From Microbulbifer sediminum (GTDB taxonomy: Bacteria; Pseudomonadota; Gammaproteobacteria; Pseudomonadales; Cellvibrionaceae), in assembly GCF_021729035.1 (NCBI RefSeq), contig NZ_JAJSAP010000002.1:62001-126000 (forward strand): 64,000 nt of DNA, written 5' to 3'. This document shows positions 8,126 to 17,704 of the stretch, in pieces. The notes under the pieces were generated by a model. That model was not told the origin of the DNA, made no database searches, and saw only the letters and a list, made by a program, of their open reading frames with translations. The position numbers and the translations under genes were made by a program. How positions within the stretch are numbered: the first letter of the stretch is position 1; every line of letters begins with the position of its first letter.

Positions 8126-11100
8126 GTGAATATGGCCACGGTGATCACCGATAGCCGCGAGGAGCTGGTCGAACAGGTCAGCGTATTGATCCGCGAAAAG
8201 CTGGGTGACAAGGCGGAACCGGTGGTGGCATTTGCCGAACAGTTCCTGCACCAGTACCCCCTCGAGGACCTGGCCGGCCGAAGAATGGCCGATGTCTACG
8301 GCTGTATCTACACCTGGTGGGACTTTATCCAGCAGCGGACGGCCGGTAAGCCGAAAGTGCGCGTGTTCAATCCGCGCCTGGAGGATGATGGGTGGGAGTG
8401 CAGCCATACCGTTGTGGGTGTATTGCAGCGGGATATGCCCTTCCTGGTCGACTCGGTCCGTATCGAGATCAACCGCCGGGATACGGTCATCCATTCCATT
8501 AAGAGTACTGTGCTGCACCTGGAGCGCACTGCCAAGGGCAAGCTGAAAAAGCTGCTGCCACGACCCAGGCCCGAAGAGGGTGTAGCTGCCGGCGCCTCCT
8601 CCGAGGCGCTGGTCTATGTCGAGATCAACCTGGATACCTCTGCAGGGCGTCACGCGGACCTGTCCGCCGCTCTCAAGGATGTGCTGGGCGACGTGGAGCT
8701 GGTGGTCGACGACTATGTGCCGATGCTGGACACCTGCAGTGCGATGGAAGACCAGCTGCACAATGGTGTCGCCGAGGACGACGCCAATTTGCAGGAGGCC
8801 TGCGCCTTCCTGCAATGGATGCGCGACGGTAACTTCACCTTCCTCGGCTATCGGGAATACGAGTTTGCGCAGCGGGGGGACCGGAAAGTCCTGTGCGAGG
8901 TTGAGAATCGTCGCCTGGGCATCTTCAAGAAGCTGGAGGAATCGGCAGAGCCGACGCCCGAAGCGGCCTTCAGCGAGGGTAAACAACGCTTTTACCAGGG
9001 CCCCAATTACCTGACGTTTGCCAAGTCCTCGGTAAAGTCGCGGGTACACCGTGCCGCCTATTCCGATTACGTCACCATCAAGCGCTACGATGCTGATGGC
9101 GAAGTGATCGGTGAGTCTGCAATCATGGGGCTCTACACGTCCCCGGTATACACCGAGAGCCCGGTAAAGATACCGATCATACGTCGTAAGATTGCTTCCA
9201 TTATGGAATCCAGCGGCCTGTCCCCGCACAGCCATGACGGCAAGGCACTGCGGCGCATACTGGATACCTTTCCGCGGGACGAGCTGTTCCAGAGCAGTAC
9301 CCAGGGCCTGTTCGATACGGTGATGGGTGTGCTCAGCATGAACGAGCGCGCCCACATCCGGCTGTTCCTGCGCCGCGATCCCTTTGGTAAGTTCGTCACT
9401 GCGACCGTATACGTGCCACGGGAGCAGTTTAACAGTGATGTACGCGAGGAAATTTGCGCGCATATCGCCAAAGCGGTCAATGCCCGCGAATCCGAATTCA
9501 CCACCTATTTTTCTGAATCCATCCTTGCACGGGTGCACTTCGTGTTCCGGGTCGACCCGGGTGAGGAACTGGAAATTGACGAGGCGCGACTGGAGGCGCA
9601 GATCGTGGATATAACCCGTTCCTGGGAAGATGTTTTCCATAAGTCCCTGGTCGAGAGTCACGGCGAGGAAGAGGGGAACCGGCTTTACGGTGTCTATGGC
9701 CGAGCGTTCCCGGCTGGCTATCGCGAGGACTTCGAGCCGCGCATCGCCGTGCAGGATATCGGCTCCATCGAGGAGTTGAGCCCGGACAACCGGGTCGCCA
9801 TGAGCTTTTACCAGCCTGTGGGTGCGTCCGCAGGCAGCCTGCGCTTCAAGGTGTTCAACTGGGGCGGCAACCTGCCGCTCTCTGATGTGATCCCGGTACT
9901 GGAGCACCTGGGGCTGAGGGTAATGGGCGAGTTTCCCTACACGATCCGGCCGAAAGGTGTCAGCGACGTGTGGATGCACGAGTTCCACCTGGAGTTCGGC
10001 CTGCCTACCCGGGTGGACGCCCAGGCGTCACGGAACCTGTTCCAGGACGCGTTCGCGGCTATCTGGAATGGCGTTGCGGAAAGTGATGGTTTCAACCGGC
10101 TGGTACTGGCAGCGCGCCTCAACTGGCGCGAGGTTTCCATGCTCCGGGCCTATGCCCGCTACCTGAAGCAGACCAAGTTCAGTGGCAGCCAGCCGTATAT
10201 CGCTGCCACCCTGGCTAACCACGTGGAAATTACCCGCAATCTGGTTGCATTGTTCCGGGCCATGTTCGATCCACGGGTGGGCAGCAGTAACAAACAGGAC
10301 CAGACCCGGGTAGAGCGCCTGATCAAAAAGATCCACGACGGTCTCGACAAGGTGGACAACCTGAATGAGGACCAGGTGCTGCGCCGTTACCTGGACCTGA
10401 TCCTGGCCACGTTGCGCACCAACTTCTTCCAGGTGGGCGCGGATGATAAGCCCAAGGACTATATCTCCATCAAGTTCAGTCCGCGCAATATCCCGGGTTT
10501 GCCGGAGCCGCGGCCGGAATTCGAGATCTTTGTCTACTCGCCCCAGGTCGAGGGTGTGCACCTGCGTGGTGGCAAGGTGGCCCGTGGTGGCCTGCGTTGG
10601 TCCGATCGGCTTGAGGATTTCCGCACCGAGGTACTGGGCCTGGTAAAGGCCCAGAATGTTAAGAATGCTGTGATCGTACCGAGCGGGGCCAAGGGCGGGT
10701 TTGTGGTTCGCCGGCCTCCGGCAGATGGCGGGCGTGAGGCAATGCTCGAGGCCGGTATCAATTGCTATAAGACGTTTATCCGCGGGCTGCTGGATATTAC
10801 CGACAACCTGAAAGAGGGTGAGGTACTGCCGCCGGAACAGGTGGTGCGGCGCGATGAGGATGATCCCTACCTGGTGGTGGCGGCGGACAAGGGCACCGCG
10901 ACTTTCTCAGACATCGCCAACAGTATCGCTGCCGAGTACGATTTCTGGCTTGGCGACGCATTTGCGTCCGGTGGCAGCCAGGGATACGACCACAAGAAGA
11001 TGGGCATCACGGCCCGCGGTGCCTGGGTTTCGGTGCAGCGACACTTCCGCGAGATGGGCGTGAACGTCCAGGAGGAAGATTTTTCGGTTATCGGCATTGG

Positions 11101-13033
11101 CGATATGGGCGGTGATGTGTTCGGCAACGGTATGCTGCTTTCCGAGCATATTTGCCTGAAAGGTGCGTTCAACCACCTGCATGTTTTCGTCGACCCGACT
11201 CCCGATGCCGCAGCCAGTTTTGCCGAGCGCAAACGACTGTTCGAGATGCCTCGCTCCAGCTGGACGGACTACGATCAGTCCCTGATTTCCAAAGGAGGAG
11301 GGATTTTCGACCGGAGTGCCAAGTCCGTCGAGATTACCCCGGAAATGAAAGAGGCCTTCGGGATCGAGGCCGACAGGCTCAACCCGAACGAACTGATCAA
11401 TGCGATGCTCAAGGCGCCGGTTGACCTGATCTGGAACGGCGGCATTGGCACTTACGTCAAGGGCTCTACGGAATCGCACGCGCAGGTGGGGGATAAAGCG
11501 AATGACAACCTGCGGGTAGATGGCCGGGAGCTGCGTGCACGCGTCTTTGGTGAGGGCGGTAACCTGGGTATGACGCAGCGTGGCCGGATCGAATTTGCCC
11601 TGCGGGGTGGGCGCTGTAATACCGACTTTATTGATAATGCCGGTGGCGTCGACTGCTCGGACCACGAGGTGAATATCAAGATCCTCCTCGACAAGGTGGT
11701 CGCCAACGGAGATCTCACTGGCAAGCAGCGCAACCAGATGCTGGAGGAAATGACCGAGTCCGTATCGGAACTGGTCCTGCATAACAACTATGAGCAGACC
11801 CAGGCCCTGAGTGTCGCTGAACGGCAGGTGCCTGAACGCCTCGATGAGTATCGTCGCACGATCAATGCCCTGGAAAGTGAAGGGCGCCTGCGCCGCTCGC
11901 TGGAGTTCATCCCGGACAACGAGCAGATTAACGAACGCCAGAACAAGGGGCAGTACCTCACCCGGCCGGAGCTTTCGGTGCTGATCTCCTACGTTAAGGT
12001 AAAGCTGAAGGAAGAGCTGCTGGATGCGTCCATTATCGATAACCCGCGGGTTATCGAGTCAGTGGAGTCCGCGTTTCCGGAAGAGCTGGTGGCCCGGTAT
12101 CGTGACATGGTGTACGACCACCCCCTGCGTCGGCAGATAGTGGCCACCCAGGTGGCCAACGAAATGGTCAACAATATGGGGATCACATTCTACCACCGCA
12201 TCAGCGGTGCCACCGGGGCGGATATCGATACCATCTCGGCCGCCTATATCAGTGCCCGCGACGTTTACCTGATGGACGACTTCCAGGAGGCGATAGCGGC
12301 GCTGGATTACCAGGTGTCCGCCGACCTGCAGCTGGAACTGCTGAACTCCATGATTGGCCGCGTGCGCCGTGCGGCGCGCTGGTTTATCCGGAATCGCCGC
12401 AGCGAGCTTGATGCCACTGATGGCCAGATGCCTTACCGGGAGTCAGTACAGCGGGTGATCAAGGCTCTGCCGGAAGTATTGAGCGGCCGTCCCAGGCACC
12501 TCTGGGAGGAGCGGTTCCAGGAACTCCAGGAGGCTGGCATCCCGGAAAATGTCGCTTTGCTTGCTGCTTCGCCCACTTACCTGTACTCCGCGCTCGGGAT
12601 CTCAGAGTCCGCGCGGGTCAGCAAGCGGCCGGTAGAAGAGGTTGCACGGATCTATTTCCAGCTGGCGGATTCTCTGGACCTGCCCTGGTTCGGTAACCAG
12701 ATCATCGACTTGCCGGTGGAAAATTTCTGGCAGGCCCAGGCCCGCGAGACCAGCATGGACGATCTCGACAACCAGCTGAGTAGCCTGGCAGTGAACCTGC
12801 TGCGCCTGGCAGCGGAGAGCGATCTCGATGTGGATGGCGCGATGGACCGCTGGAAGGCTATCATGGCGCCCGCGATCCAGCGCTGGACCGGCATACTGGC
12901 GGAGCTGCGAGCTGCGCCAAGCACTGACTTCGCGATGTTTACGGTGGCCCTGCGGGAGTTGATGTACCTGGCCAATGCCACGGCTGACCAGGAGAGCCTG
13001 CTGGAGTCGGGCGAGGCCCCGCTGGAAGAGTGA
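8126..13033 (+). CDS. gdhB: NAD-specific glutamate dehydrogenase, large (about 180 kDa) type
   Basis: This oxidatively deaminates glutamate to 2-oxoglutarate with NAD+, feeding amino-acid carbon into the TCA cycle. The predicted protein is about 1635 residues, matching the large GdhB/GDH-180 class with long regulatory N- and C-terminal parts. The catalytic core lies around residues 820-1120. It includes KAQNVKNAVIVPSGAKGG with the substrate lysine, and the dinucleotide-binding GIGDMGGDVFGNGM near residue 991. I chose the GTG at 8126 because GGAGG sits 6 bases upstream. An ATG two codons later (8132) is possible, and the in-frame GTG at 8081 lies in a hairpin with no ribosome site. It is transcribed alone or with pyrD, 32 bases downstream. 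Confidence 0.93.
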   Translation: MNMATVITDSREELVEQVSVLIREKLGDKAEPVVAFAEQFLHQYPLEDLAGRRMADVYGCIYTWWDFIQQRTAGKPKVRVFNPRLEDDGWECSHTVVGVLQRDMPFLVDSVRIEINRRDTVIHSIKSTVLHLERTAKGKLKKLLPRPRPEEGVAAGASSEALVYVEINLDTSAGRHADLSAALKDVLGDVELVVDDYVPMLDTCSAMEDQLHNGVAEDDANLQEACAFLQWMRDGNFTFLGYREYEFAQRGDRKVLCEVENRRLGIFKKLEESAEPTPEAAFSEGKQRFYQGPNYLTFAKSSVKSRVHRAAYSDYVTIKRYDADGEVIGESAIMGLYTSPVYTESPVKIPIIRRKIASIMESSGLSPHSHDGKALRRILDTFPRDELFQSSTQGLFDTVMGVLSMNERAHIRLFLRRDPFGKFVTATVYVPREQFNSDVREEICAHIAKAVNARESEFTTYFSESILARVHFVFRVDPGEELEIDEARLEAQIVDITRSWEDVFHKSLVESHGEEEGNRLYGVYGRAFPAGYREDFEPRIAVQDIGSIEELSPDNRVAMSFYQPVGASAGSLRFKVFNWGGNLPLSDVIPVLEHLGLRVMGEFPYTIRPKGVSDVWMHEFHLEFGLPTRVDAQASRNLFQDAFAAIWNGVAESDGFNRLVLAARLNWREVSMLRAYARYLKQTKFSGSQPYIAATLANHVEITRNLVALFRAMFDPRVGSSNKQDQTRVERLIKKIHDGLDKVDNLNEDQVLRRYLDLILATLRTNFFQVGADDKPKDYISIKFSPRNIPGLPEPRPEFEIFVYSPQVEGVHLRGGKVARGGLRWSDRLEDFRTEVLGLVKAQNVKNAVIVPSGAKGGFVVRRPPADGGREAMLEAGINCYKTFIRGLLDITDNLKEGEVLPPEQVVRRDEDDPYLVVAADKGTATFSDIANSIAAEYDFWLGDAFASGGSQGYDHKKMGITARGAWVSVQRHFREMGVNVQEEDFSVIGIGDMGGDVFGNGMLLSEHICLKGAFNHLHVFVDPTPDAAASFAERKRLFEMPRSSWTDYDQSLISKGGGIFDRSAKSVEITPEMKEAFGIEADRLNPNELINAMLKAPVDLIWNGGIGTYVKGSTESHAQVGDKANDNLRVDGRELRARVFGEGGNLGMTQRGRIEFALRGGRCNTDFIDNAGGVDCSDHEVNIKILLDKVVANGDLTGKQRNQMLEEMTESVSELVLHNNYEQTQALSVAERQVPERLDEYRRTINALESEGRLRRSLEFIPDNEQINERQNKGQYLTRPELSVLISYVKVKLKEELLDASIIDNPRVIESVESAFPEELVARYRDMVYDHPLRRQIVATQVANEMVNNMGITFYHRISGATGADIDTISAAYISARDVYLMDDFQEAIAALDYQVSADLQLELLNSMIGRVRRAARWFIRNRRSELDATDGQMPYRESVQRVIKALPEVLSGRPRHLWEERFQELQEAGIPENVALLAASPTYLYSALGISESARVSKRPVEEVARIYFQLADSLDLPWFGNQIIDLPVENFWQAQARETSMDDLDNQLSSLAVNLLRLAAESDLDVDGAMDRWKAIMAPAIQRWTGILAELRAAPSTDFAMFTVALRELMYLANATADQESLLESGEAPLEE

Positions 13034-13065
13034 TATACGGTAAAAAATTCAGGTAACGAGAGAGC

Positions 13066-14142
13066 ATGTATTCGTTTGTACGTAAGGCCCTGTTCGCGCT
13101 CGACCCGGAGCGGGCCCACCATATTTCCATGGATGGCATCGGTGCCGCAGAGCGGCTGGGGCTATTGTCCCTGTTTGTGGACCCGCCCGCGGATGACCCG
13201 GTGGAGGTGATGGGGTTGACGCTACCGAACCCGGTGGGCCTCGCTGCAGGCCTCGATAAGAACGCGCAGGCGTTCAACGGTCTCGGTGCCCTGGGCTTCG
13301 GTTTCGTGGAGGTCGGCACGGTGACTCCCCGGCCACAGCCGGGCAACCCCACACCGCGGATTTTCCGGTTGGAAGAGGCTGAGGCCATCATCAACCGCAT
13401 GGGCTTCAACAACCAGGGGGTTGATTACCTGGTTGAGCGGGTGCGCCGTCGACGCTATGGCGGGGTACTTGGTATCAATGTCGGTAAGAATTTTGATACC
13501 CCGGTGGAGCGGGCCGCCGACGACTATTGCCACTGCATGGAGAAAGTCTATCCCTACGCGGACTACATTACTGCCAACGTATCTTCCCCCAATACCAAGG
13601 GGTTGCGGGACCTGCAGTTTGGAGAAAGTCTCAACAGCCTGCTGGATGCCCTCAAGAGCAAGCAGGCCCAGCTCGCCCGGGTTGATGATCGCTATGTGCC
13701 GCTGGCGGTGAAGATCGCTCCTGATATGGAGCCGGAAGAGATTGCCCAGGTTGCCGGGGCTCTGCGTAAATACGAAATCGATGGCGTTATCGCAACAAAC
13801 ACCACGATTGACAAGTCCGCAGTCAGCGAGTTGCCGCACGGCCAGGAGGAGGGCGGACTCAGCGGTCGCCCTCTGGCTGAGCGATCCAACAATGTGATCC
13901 GGACACTGTCCCGGGAGCTTGAGGGGGCCCTGCCCATCATTGGGGTAGGGGGCATCTTCGATGGCGAGAGTGCAGTGGAAAAAATCCGGGCCGGTGCTAC
14001 GGCCGTACAGGTTTACACCGGCTTCATTTACCGTGGCCCGACTGTTATACGGGAAGCGGTCGAGGCTATTGCCCTGCTGCGCCGTCGGGGTGGCATGGAA
14101 AAAGACGTGGCAGATAGCCAGGTTGGCGGGGAGAGTCGCTAG
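13066..14142 (+). CDS. pyrD: Dihydroorotate dehydrogenase, quinone-dependent (class 2)
   Basis: Catalyses the fourth step of pyrimidine synthesis, dihydroorotate to orotate, passing electrons to quinone at the inner membrane. The 358-residue length, the N-terminal helix region ([16 protein letters not shown]) that contacts the membrane, and [11 protein letters not shown] at about 60-70 are class 2 features. The segment NVSSPNT near residue 172 carries the catalytic serine of class 2 enzymes, and the FMN-phosphate motifs GVGGIF and GATAVQVYT follow. It lies 32 bases after gdhB, and rmf follows on the opposite strand, as in Pseudomonas. Confidence 0.95.
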   Translation: MYSFVRKALFALDPERAHHISMDGIGAAERLGLLSLFVDPPADDPVEVMGLTLPNPVGLAAGLDKNAQAFNGLGALGFGFVEVGTVTPRPQPGNPTPRIFRLEEAEAIINRMGFNNQGVDYLVERVRRRRYGGVLGINVGKNFDTPVERAADDYCHCMEKVYPYADYITANVSSPNTKGLRDLQFGESLNSLLDALKSKQAQLARVDDRYVPLAVKIAPDMEPEEIAQVAGALRKYEIDGVIATNTTIDKSAVSELPHGQEEGGLSGRPLAERSNNVIRTLSRELEGALPIIGVGGIFDGESAVEKIRAGATAVQVYTGFIYRGPTVIREAVEAIALLRRRGGMEKDVADSQVGGESR

Positions 14143-14216
14143 CTGGTGGCTTTGCCCTGTCGTCCAAAGGCATGACCGGGGCGCGGTGGCTGGTGCCAGT
14201 CACCGCGCAGCTCCCC

Positions 14217-14468
14217 TTATATCGTGCTCCACCCATTCGGGTGATGGATGTTGGTGCTTACGGTGCGGTAGGTTTCAAGTTTCTGGGCTTTGGTGGAGTT
14301 CCCAAATCCGTTCCAGTAATCCTGGCGGCCGTCCCGCCATCCATTAACCCATTCCTGGTGAAGATATCCGCTCATGTAAGGACAGCTATCCATGGGTTTT
14401 CTCTGGGTGGCGGCAAGGTATCCCTTGTAAAAGGCCCTGCTGGACTGGTTACGTTTTTGGCGTTTCAT
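14217..14468 (-). CDS. rmf: Ribosome modulation factor
   Basis: Small basic protein that turns 70S ribosomes into inactive 100S dimers in stationary phase. The start MKRQKR, followed by a GY element, CPY and a WxxGWRDGR segment, is the Rmf signature. The ATG at 14468 gives the canonical N-terminus, whereas a GTG four codons upstream overlaps the likely ribosome site. At 83 residues it is longer than the 55-residue E. coli protein because of a tail after about residue 56. Convergent with pyrD and upstream of rlmKL, an arrangement also known from Pseudomonas. Confidence 0.9.
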   Translation of the reverse strand: MKRQKRNQSSRAFYKGYLAATQRKPMDSCPYMSGYLHQEWVNGWRDGRQDYWNGFGNSTKAQKLETYRTVSTNIHHPNGWSTI

Positions 14469-15085
14469 CGTATACAGCACCTCTTGGTCATTTTGGGCTG
14501 GTTTTTTTGGGGTCTGGTGACCCGCGCGTGATGTTAGCGTGCGTTTTTTGATCCCCTGTCTTTAAGCTTAGTGAAATTTATGGCCGGGTTAATGCCTGTG
14601 ACTGTGTGCTTTCACAATCTAGATTATGGTGTCCGGGAGCGAATCCAAGGCGACGTTTGACGGCTTGGCCCGGAAATGCGACCGACAGACCGCAGGCGGC
14701 CACGTATATCTCTGTGCCGCGGTCCTGCTGGGTGGAAATGGCGGACGGGCGCCTGGTTCCATATCCCTGACAATTCAGTTTTTATTACAGAGGCGGTGCT
14801 TTCGGGGCGAAGAACTCTACCCAGCCTTTAGTGCAGGGCGCGAGGTGAGGCACGTTCGCAATGGTCAACAACAGGAAATGGAGGGCGACCGCTGGCGCCG
14901 GTTTTCATCAGTTTTCCCAGTAGAGCAGAATGTTGCTTTTCTGTGAATGATCACTTGGCACTCAGAATCGTCATTGATAGAAGAAAATGCTATAGGCGTT
15001 AAACCAACCTGCGGGCATCGGGTTGACGCCGTGGCCTGAAGTCAGACTGACAATACAGCGTGGAAAAAATATTTTGCCGAAAGAG
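14469..15085. other. 617-base divergent intergenic region between rmf and rlmKL
   Basis: I see no supported gene. A plus-strand open frame of about 106 codons (14626-14946) has no recognisable family features and no good ribosome site. The region should carry the rmf promoter on the minus strand and the rlmKL promoter on the plus strand, but no strong -35/-10 pair was found by eye. Confidence 0.4.
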
Positions 15086-17266
15086 ATGATCCCCCTGACC
15101 GCGACCTGCCCACGCGGGCTTGAAGCCCTCCTGGCTGCAGAGTTGCGGGAGCTGGGTGCCACAGATTTACGCGAGCAGCCGGCTGCCGTCCATTTTTCCG
15201 GCGACCTGGAGCTGGCTTACCGTTGCTGTCTGTGGAGCCGTCTGGCCAACCGGGTATTACTGCGCCTTGCCAGTACCAAAGTGCGGACCGCTGATGAGCT
15301 TTATCGAGCGGTAGCGGCGTTGCCGTGGGAAGAACATATCAACCCGACCGGGAAGCTCTGGCTGCAATTTTCGGGAACCAACCGTGAGATTCGTAACAGC
15401 CAGTTCGGCGCCCAGAAGGCCAAGGATGCCGTTGTCGACCGCCTCCGGGACAAGACCGGTGAGCGACCACTGGTAGACAGGAATCATCCGGACCTGACTG
15501 TGGCCCTGAGACTGCATCGTGACACTCTGGACATTGCAGTGGACCTCAGCGGTGAAAGCCTGCACAAGCGGGGTTACCGGACGCATATCGGTGCCGCACC
15601 ATTGAAGGAGAATCTTGCCGCAGCGCTCTTGATGCGCTGTGGCTGGCCGGATATCGCGGCGCACGGTGGTGCGCTGCTGGACCCTATGTGTGGTTCGGGC
15701 ACTATCCTGATCGAGGGGGCGATGATGGCAGCGGACATGGCGCCGGGCCTGCTGCGCGGAAGTTTTGGTTTCGAACGCTGGCTCAATCACCAGAGCGATA
15801 TCTGGAACCGCCTTCGCGAGGAAGCCCTGGAGCGCCGGCGCCGGGGGCTTGAAAAAGCGCTTCCCGAGATTCGCGGTTACGATGCGGACGCCAAGGTATT
15901 GTTCGCGGCAGAAGCGAATATTGCCCGCGCCGGGCTAGAGCGCCAGGTGCGCGTCAGCTGCCGGCCTGTAGCCGCGTTCAAGGTGCCCAGCCACCGGGAG
16001 GTCAAGCCGGGGCTGGTCCTGACCAATCCCCCCTATGGTGAGCGGCTGGGTGAGCAGGAGGAGTTGCGGGAAACGTACGCGGAGCTCGGACGCCAGCTGA
16101 AATCCGGTTTCCCGGGCTGGCTTGCTGGTATCTTTACGGGTAATCCCGAACTTGGCCATGCCACCGGGCTGCGCTCGCACAAGCAGTACAAGCTCTACAA
16201 CGGCAGTATTCCCAGCCAGTTGTTACTGTTTGAGATTCGCGCTGGCGCGTCCGCTGGCCAGGCCGATACTGCCGCCCCACGCCTCTCGCCGGAGGCAGAG
16301 ATGGTGGCCAACCGCTTGCGTAAAAACCTTCGCACTACCGGGAAATGGGCCCGTAAAAGCGGTATCAGCTGCTTCCGCCTCTATGATGCGGACCTGCCGG
16401 AATACGCTGCGGCTATAGATCTGTACCATTCACTGGACGGCGGCAGCTTTGCCCATGTACAGGAGTACCGGGCGCCGGCCCAGATACCCGAGGAAAAGGC
16501 GCGTGCCCGGCTGCGGGAGCTGGTGCGTGCGGTCGAGGCGGTGCTTGAAATTCCCCAACGGAATATCAGTATCAAGGAGCGACGCCGCCACAGCCACAAG
16601 GGCAGTGGCAGCCAGTACCAGCGGCGTGATGATTCGGGCCGGACTTTCTGGGTGGAGGAGTACGGTGCGGAATTCGAGGTAAACCTCTGGGACTACCTGG
16701 ACACCGGTGTTTTCCTGGACCACCGGCCGGTACGGCAATACCTGAAATCCCTGGCCGGAGGTAAAAAACTGCTGAACCTGTTCTGCTATACGGGCACAGC
16801 AACAGTACAGGCGGCCCTGGGTGGTTGCACCCGGAGCACCAGCGTCGATATGTCGAAAACCTACCAGGCGTGGGCCGCACGTAACTTCCGGCACAATGGA
16901 ATGGACCCTTATCGCCACCAGCTGGTACAGGCGGATTGCCTGGAATGGCTGCAGTCTGCGCAGGAGAACCGGCGAGGGGAATACGACCTGATCTTCCTGG
17001 ATCCCCCCAGCTTTTCGAACTCCGCCAGGATGCGCGGGGTGCTGGATATCCAGCGGGATCACGAGACGCTGATCCGGCAGTGCATGGAACTACTGACACC
17101 GGCCGGAATCCTGCTGTTTTCCAACAATCTGCGTAGTTTCAGGATGGCCGAAGCGGTCGCTGCGGACTTCGCCGTTGCGGATCTCTCCGGGCGGCTGCTG
17201 GATCGTGATTACCAGCGCAATCCAAAGATCCACAACGTCTGGGAAATACGTCTGCGCAAGGAATAA
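15086..17266 (+). CDS. rlmL: Bifunctional 23S rRNA methyltransferase RlmKL (m2G2445 and m7G2069)
   Basis: Two fused methyltransferases acting on 23S rRNA during large-subunit assembly. The N-terminal half has a THUMP domain and the RlmL motifs DPMCGSGTILIEGAMMA and TNPPYGERL. The C-terminal half is RlmK-like with NLFCYTGTATVQAALGG and LDPPSFSNSARM. The predicted 726 residues are close to the E. coli 702. I chose the ATG at 15086 because the product then begins IPLTATCPRGLE, aligning with the E. coli start, while the open frame extends 63 bases further upstream. It ends 8 bases before the convergent RcsF-like gene. Confidence 0.95.
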   Translation: MIPLTATCPRGLEALLAAELRELGATDLREQPAAVHFSGDLELAYRCCLWSRLANRVLLRLASTKVRTADELYRAVAALPWEEHINPTGKLWLQFSGTNREIRNSQFGAQKAKDAVVDRLRDKTGERPLVDRNHPDLTVALRLHRDTLDIAVDLSGESLHKRGYRTHIGAAPLKENLAAALLMRCGWPDIAAHGGALLDPMCGSGTILIEGAMMAADMAPGLLRGSFGFERWLNHQSDIWNRLREEALERRRRGLEKALPEIRGYDADAKVLFAAEANIARAGLERQVRVSCRPVAAFKVPSHREVKPGLVLTNPPYGERLGEQEELRETYAELGRQLKSGFPGWLAGIFTGNPELGHATGLRSHKQYKLYNGSIPSQLLLFEIRAGASAGQADTAAPRLSPEAEMVANRLRKNLRTTGKWARKSGISCFRLYDADLPEYAAAIDLYHSLDGGSFAHVQEYRAPAQIPEEKARARLRELVRAVEAVLEIPQRNISIKERRRHSHKGSGSQYQRRDDSGRTFWVEEYGAEFEVNLWDYLDTGVFLDHRPVRQYLKSLAGGKKLLNLFCYTGTATVQAALGGCTRSTSVDMSKTYQAWAARNFRHNGMDPYRHQLVQADCLEWLQSAQENRRGEYDLIFLDPPSFSNSARMRGVLDIQRDHETLIRQCMELLTPAGILLFSNNLRSFRMAEAVAADFAVADLSGRLLDRDYQRNPKIHNVWEIRLRKE

Positions 17267-17273
17267 GGGGGGA

Positions 17274-17663
17274 TCAGGGCCGGCTCTGCCGCTGTGGCAC
17301 CGAGTAAGCGGTGCCGCGACATTCCAGGTACACCCGACAGGTACCCTGGGCGACCCTGGCGCAGGACTCTACCACAACGCCATTTCCGCCCAGTTTGTGT
17401 ACGCGCTGTTTCATTGCGCGCACAACGCCTGACCGCTCCGGCGCCGGTTCGTCGATGCGTTCCTGGCAGGACGATGCCTCGACCAGCCCGAGTGATACTG
17501 CATCGTAACGAGCGATCTCTACCGGCGAATACTCCTCTACACCGGCACTGGCAATACGGCTTTTGGCGTACGGTCCGATATTCGTCCTGAAATCGACGCC
17601 GTTGCAGCCGGATATGACAACGCCAACCAACAGGCAGGCCATGGTGATTAAAGCGCTATTCAA
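17274..17663 (-). CDS. RcsF-like outer-membrane stress-sensor lipoprotein
   Basis: The 129-residue product has a lipobox (VVISGC, lipidation Cys at 20) and a C-terminal domain with four cysteines at 66, 101, 109 and 115. The order CQ, then an A/M-rich helix, GGNGVVVESC, and TCRVYLECRGTAY matches RcsF, whose two disulfides stabilise the fold. RcsF senses envelope damage in enterobacteria. The start is a TTG with AGGGGA about 8 bases upstream; an ATG at 17642 would leave a very short signal. The signal lacks the usual basic residues, so the start is uncertain. It lies 41 bases after the kinase gene on the same strand, suggesting one transcript. No Rcs phosphorelay gene is in the window. Confidence 0.72.
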   Translation of the reverse strand: MNSALITMACLLVGVVISGCNGVDFRTNIGPYAKSRIASAGVEEYSPVEIARYDAVSLGLVEASSCQERIDEPAPERSGVVRAMKQRVHKLGGNGVVVESCARVAQGTCRVYLECRGTAYSVPQRQSRP

Positions 17664-17704
17664 AACCTGTATCCCCTGTTTGCCAGTCCGGGTCCCCTCG
17701 CGGG

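Noticed and set aside
8006-9988. 660-codon minus-strand open frame
   Set aside because: Antisense to the glutamate dehydrogenase coding region; its composition is that of a GC-rich shadow frame and it has no family motif.
14626-14946. 106-codon plus-strand frame between rmf and rlmKL
   Set aside because: No ribosome site, no recognised motif, and composition unlike the coding genes.
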